Shown here piece after piece: positions 61,366 to 64,000 of a stretch of 64,000 nucleotides of DNA (positions within the stretch are counted from its first letter, which is position 1; the number at the start of each line of letters is the position of its first letter). The stretch lies in IMG/VR virus record IMGVR_UViG_3300046096_000628, positions 1-64,000 of that record; one strand, 5' to 3'. A model generated the notes under the pieces. That model did not search any database. It saw only the letters and a list, made by a program, of their open reading frames with translations, and was not told the DNA's origin. A program made the translations under genes and the position numbers. Source of the stretch: a virus.

Positions 61366-61443
61366 TGGAGCGCCTGACAGGATTTGAACCTGCACTATCT
61401 ACGGAGTAGAAATCCGCTGCTTGTCCAGTTAAGCTTCAGGCGC
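61366..61443 (-). tRNA. tRNA-Arg (TCT)
   Basis: Acceptor GCGCCTG/CAGGCGC, D-stem GCTT/AAGC, anticodon stem GCGGA/TCCGT with loop TTTCTAC (anticodon TCT, reads AGA), T-stem GCAGG/CCTGT with loop TTCAAAT, CCA encoded. The discriminator base reads T, which is odd for arginine. A -10 box (TATAAT, 61468-61463) stands just upstream. Confidence 0.9.
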
Positions 61444-61462
61444 AAAATTAATTGATATAGCG

Positions 61463-61468
61463 ATTATA
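61463..61468 (-). promoter_or_regulatory. -10 box upstream of the tRNA
   Basis: TATAAT on the minus strand, about 20 nt before the tRNA, without a good -35. Confidence 0.45.
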
Positions 61469-61487
61469 CACTATAACAAAAAGGGAG

Positions 61488-61595
61488 CTACCGTTTTGTT
61501 ATCACACCGCCAAGTAAACTCTGATACAATTCAGCACACGCTTGAACTTTGAATTCCATTTTACGACCCGACTTTGTGGTAAGAGTGTAGCTCAT
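61488..61595 (-). CDS. Very small phage protein (35 aa)
   Basis: MSYTLTTKSGRKMEFKVQACAELYQSLLGG; the TTKSGR...FKV.ACAELY plan is familiar from small phage proteins. No ribosome site, so confidence is moderate. Lies between the tRNA and the frameshifted gene. Confidence 0.5.
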   Translation of the reverse strand: MSYTLTTKSGRKMEFKVQACAELYQSLLGGVITKR

Positions 61596-61640
61596 AGTGG
61601 TATAGTGGTAAGTGAGGAACCGTATTTAGTACAATAGTGG

Positions 61641-62166
61641 TTATATTTTTATGAGTTCCAATTTGGTGCATATTAGATCACGCATGTCTCGAGTGATCGT
61701 GTTTTTCACGAGTAGTGTCAACAAGTCACCTTTTTGGGTCTTCACCATCTCCATAGTCGTGCCACCAAATCCTGGAACAACTTGCCGGATTTCTGAGGCA
61801 GCTATCGAGTATATTGGCGATCTCCGTAATGAATGTTCATCAGTCGCAGCCAGACATATCACATCAGCTGTTTTTATCAACGCGTTCGCGATACAAGCGG
61901 CGCCGACAGTTGAGAGTACATATCTTGGTTTACCAGCACCACTTAGTGTTAGATCCAACTCATCCGGACCACTGAACTGGTTGCTACTTATTCTACCAAA
62001 CGATATATTTATTACGTTGCGAGATGGATTAGTATCAAGAATCAACTCCTCGACATAGATGCCGTACCACTGACCCTCAACTAAAAAAAACACAACGAGT
62101 GTCGTCTAACCACTCAAACGGCGAAGGCGGTATTCCGAGGATTTCTTTTATAAATTTAAAACTCAT
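61641..62166 (-). pseudogene. Gene split by a frameshift in a T8 tract
   Basis: ATG 62166 (ATGA overlap with the nuclease stop) gives MSFKFIKEILGIPPSPFEWLDDTRCVFF and ends early at TGA just after a run of 8 T (62090-62083). Removing one T restores the frame into VFFLVEGQWYGIYVEELILDTNPSRN and on to KLELIKI at 61641, a full 174-residue protein. So the gene is broken, or needs slippage at the T-run. Family not recognised. Confidence 0.75.
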
Positions 62167-62831
62167 CGCAAAATATTGCTTTGATTTTTGATAAGCGTGC
62201 GCCAATCTGGTTTTGAATATGGCACGACAGTTGCAGTAGATTTGTTATCCGCGAAGTAAAACGCATCTGTCGTACCATTGATAGACATCTTCCACATTCC
62301 GGCAGGGATGGGAATTCGATCTGCCAGTAAAGTTGGGTTAACATTATACACCGGCACAGTAACGATCCAAGTAATAGTCGGTGATTTGATTGCTGCTGCA
62401 CGAACGCGAGCTTCTATTTGCTTCCACTTTCCTCGGTTGAGAATTGGAACTTGTGGAACAACATTCGTCAGATAAAACGTGTCGTACATCTGTTGATCTG
62501 TTGCTGCATCCTCAGCAGCAACCATATGGCCACGATCGAACCCTGTCGTTTCGTATAGAGCTGTGCGTGGACTGTTTTTTACGCGGCTGTCGGGACGGAA
62601 TCCACTAATTCGCGTAGGTGCACCAATTGCTGTACCTGGCTCAAGGCGAGCGCTAGTAAAAACAACACGGGAGTGAGCTTGGTCGTAATGAGCCACATAA
62701 AAACTATTACACAACTCAATCACATCACGGTTCGCAGGAGCAATAGCTACACCATTCGGATATAGTTGTGGACACGTAGCAACTGCTGCAGTTGCTACGA
62801 ATGCAATTAGTAGACTAACAATTGTCTTCAT
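62163..62831 (-). CDS. Exported DNA/RNA non-specific endonuclease (222 aa)
   Basis: Signal peptide (residues 1-18, ..AAVA). DRGHM at 99-103 (GFDRGHMVAAED) is the catalytic His motif of the NUC1/EndoG family, and LTNVVPQVPILNRGKWKQIE holds the metal Asn and the Glu. It degrades DNA and RNA and should act outside the cytoplasm, or at entry and lysis. ATGA overlap with the next gene. Confidence 0.9.
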   Translation of the reverse strand: MKTIVSLLIAFVATAAVATCPQLYPNGVAIAPANRDVIELCNSFYVAHYDQAHSRVVFTSARLEPGTAIGAPTRISGFRPDSRVKNSPRTALYETTGFDRGHMVAAEDAATDQQMYDTFYLTNVVPQVPILNRGKWKQIEARVRAAAIKSPTITWIVTVPVYNVNPTLLADRIPIPAGMWKMSINGTTDAFYFADNKSTATVVPYSKPDWRTLIKNQSNILR

Positions 62832-62992
62832 TGTGAATCTTTACGTAGGTCAATGTTTGGAGACTCGCCCCACTGTGGTGCTTGTGGTGGTAATGTATCC
62901 TCTTTCACATCTTTCTGAAAGATTGCTTCCCAACGAGAATCCCACTCATCCTGACTTACGCTACGAGGACGTACTGCGCTTCCTTTACTCAT
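62828..62992 (-). CDS. Small conserved phage protein, MSKGSAVRPRSVSQDEW type (54 aa)
   Basis: MSKGSAVRPRSV..DEWDSRWEAIF is the opening of a small protein I have seen in many large phages; unknown function. Pro-rich middle. ATGA overlap with the nuclease. Confidence 0.72.
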   Translation of the reverse strand: MSKGSAVRPRSVSQDEWDSRWEAIFQKDVKEDTLPPQAPQWGESPNIDLRKDSQ

Positions 62993-63254
62993 GCTCCAAC
63001 TCCTTATTTTTTTCAGTTGTTTTATTTAGTTCATCAGGACGAATTTTACGAAGCCACTTTGCAGGAGAGTGAACTACTGTACCAATTCCACCATACTCAG
63101 TAACCAGATCCTTTTTAGATCGAATCTCCCAAATTGTGCCATATAGCGAGTGCTCACCAACCGTTTTGATACACTGCACGACGACACCAACTTGCGCTCC
63201 AGTTACTGTCTCTATTACAACTGCCAAGCAACCTGGCTCGAGATCACTACTCAT
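62985..63254 (-). CDS. Small beta-type protein (89 aa)
   Basis: GGAGG 8 nt before ATG 63254. CLAVVIETVTGAQVGVVVQCIK, IWEIRSKKDLVTEYGG.G and a basic end: an SH3-like barrel is possible. Common small phage protein; unknown role. Overlaps the upstream antitoxin-like gene. Confidence 0.72.
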   Translation of the reverse strand: MSSDLEPGCLAVVIETVTGAQVGVVVQCIKTVGEHSLYGTIWEIRSKKDLVTEYGGIGTVVHSPAKWLRKIRPDELNKTTEKNKELEHE

Positions 63255-63438
63255 GGTCAACACCTCCATTTGGTTTACTTTGAACGGCAGGCTCTACCTT
63301 AGTTAGCGAGAAAGTGCCGTCGTTATTGTCCGTCCACATAACCGTATCTCCATCTTTCCAATTGAGATCTTCACACATCGAATCTGGTAGTGGTAAGACT
63401 AGGTCATCACCATCAGCAATGAGAGATACAGTTGTCAT
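63247..63438 (-). CDS. AbrB/MazE-like DNA-binding protein (63 aa)
   Basis: LVLPLPDSMCEDLNWKDGDTVMWTDNNDGTFSLTKVEP matches the swapped-hairpin fold of SpoVT/AbrB domains used by MazE-type antitoxins and regulators. No toxin lies beside it; it may regulate its own operon. Confidence 0.72.
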   Translation of the reverse strand: MTTVSLIADGDDLVLPLPDSMCEDLNWKDGDTVMWTDNNDGTFSLTKVEPAVQSKPNGGVDHE

Positions 63439-63885
63439 TTAGTACAAACCTTCTAAGTCTGGCTTTGCGTATGACGAGCCCTTCGTAATTTTACCGTTTG
63501 CATCAAATACGGGCTTACCATCAACAAACTTCGACCAGTTACTATCGTTCACCCGTGCAAGAGCGGTAGTAATATCCATACCAAGCATGTGTGCAACGCC
63601 TGTTGCCGTGACGATCTGATCGCACAGAGCATCCAGCATCTCCTTACGGTCAATCGTTAGATCCTCAAATACAACTCGTTCACCAGGTTGGATGAACCCA
63701 GTTTTAAAGGCAGTTGCCAAATTGCTCAATGCTGTTGCTACAGGCTCAGCACCTAATGCTGTAAACATTTCGCTTATCTCTTCAAAATGTACTCCCAGCG
63801 CTACCAATCGACCCTTATCATCAGGCACAGGTCGAGCAAGTTGTTGCCACTCTAACACGGAACTTAATATATCTGTTGTCTTCAT
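63439..63885 (-). CDS. MazG/PRA-PH-like pyrophosphohydrolase (148 aa)
   Basis: VHFEEISEMFTALG and DRKEMLDALCDQIVTATGVAHMLGMDITTALARVNDSNWSKFVDGKPVFDANGKI..GSSYAKPDL: the first acidic pair and the later D..D helix fit the all-alpha pyrophosphatase fold, and the C-terminal NDSNWSKF..GKP..D.NGK.. is typical of the phage branch. Acts on nucleotide triphosphates or phosphoribosyl compounds. AGGAG before the ATG. Confidence 0.78.
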   Translation of the reverse strand: MKTTDILSSVLEWQQLARPVPDDKGRLVALGVHFEEISEMFTALGAEPVATALSNLATAFKTGFIQPGERVVFEDLTIDRKEMLDALCDQIVTATGVAHMLGMDITTALARVNDSNWSKFVDGKPVFDANGKITKGSSYAKPDLEGLY

Positions 63886-64000
63886 AATACTCCTGTTAAT
63901 GATTTAATAAATATCTAACTTAATTCGTAAGCCGCGATGTTATCAGCATCCGCTTACTCTAACCAACCTGGTAGGCATTATATGGTCAGCACAACTACAC
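63886..64000. other. Window end, no complete gene
   Basis: No supported gene. A TATAAT on the minus strand near 63975 may belong to a promoter cut by the window edge. Confidence 0.4.

Noticed and set aside
61580-61640. Second tRNA-like sequence
   Set aside because: No cloverleaf can be drawn; the region codes a possible 35-residue protein.
1-64000. CRISPR array, insertion sequence, integrase or attachment site
   Set aside because: No regularly spaced repeats, transposase or integrase motif was seen; repeats found are single pairs or coding modules.

Overview
The window is a 64 kb piece of a large tailed double-stranded DNA phage (Caudoviricetes) of a Gram-negative host. It is densely packed with short genes that overlap at ATGA or GTGA. 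It has tail-fibre-like genes, phage nucleotide and NAD metabolism and a tRNA with a CCA-adding enzyme, and no ribosomal, central-metabolic or mobile-element genes. Exported proteins (outer-membrane barrel, periplasmic binding protein with LysM, secreted nuclease) point to a Gram-negative host. Several small proteins resemble ones I associate with phages of Burkholderiales, so a betaproteobacterial host is a reasonable but unproven guess. No terminase, capsid, portal, polymerase or integrase lies in the window.

Layout. (1) 1-32.2 kb, plus strand: about 95 small genes, mostly of unknown function, in many short transcription units. Most units are headed by a near-consensus sigma70-type promoter of one stereotyped form (TTGACC, 16-18 bp, GGGTATAATAGACCC). 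Recognisable genes are an HNH nuclease, a DUF3268-like zinc protein, a UDP-glucuronate decarboxylase with a diiron ferritin-like protein, a UV-damage endonuclease (UvdE) and a CCA-adding enzyme. Several gene families are repeated across the region. A lone membrane-protein gene at 23.7-24.2 kb lies on the minus strand. (2) 32.3-38.0 kb, plus strand: adhesin or tail-fibre block with Fn3, SPRY and LamG-like domains, preceded by a strong terminator and T4-late-like ATAAATACT boxes. (3) 38.0-52.5 kb, minus strand: metabolic and host-interaction genes. These include a HAD nucleotidase, an outer-membrane barrel, a metallophosphatase, NadV, a NadM-Nudix fusion, a deoxyribosyltransferase-like protein, MazG, an HDAC-like deacylase and a membrane/periplasm trio. 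(4) 52.9-59.8 kb, plus strand: a LuxR-type regulator, then Gly/Tyr-rich proteins, two related helical proteins, collagen-like and beta-structured proteins and a papain-like protease; this looks like a surface or virion decoration cluster. (5) 59.8-63.9 kb, minus strand: a P-loop kinase, a nucleotidyltransferase-like protein, tRNA-Arg(TCT), an exported EndoG-type nuclease, an AbrB-like protein and a pyrophosphohydrolase-like protein.

How the parts fit. Region 1 looks like the early host-takeover zone, read by host RNA polymerase through many copies of one promoter type. NadV plus NadM-Nudix would rebuild NAD+ from nicotinamide, a route known to defeat NAD-depleting defences. The most unusual signals are the covarying dyads around the -10 boxes, the -35 boxes that contain the upstream stop codon, an HDAC-like enzyme beside NAD salvage, the SBP-LysM/membrane trio, the 53.7-59.8 kb surface cluster and four interrupted genes.
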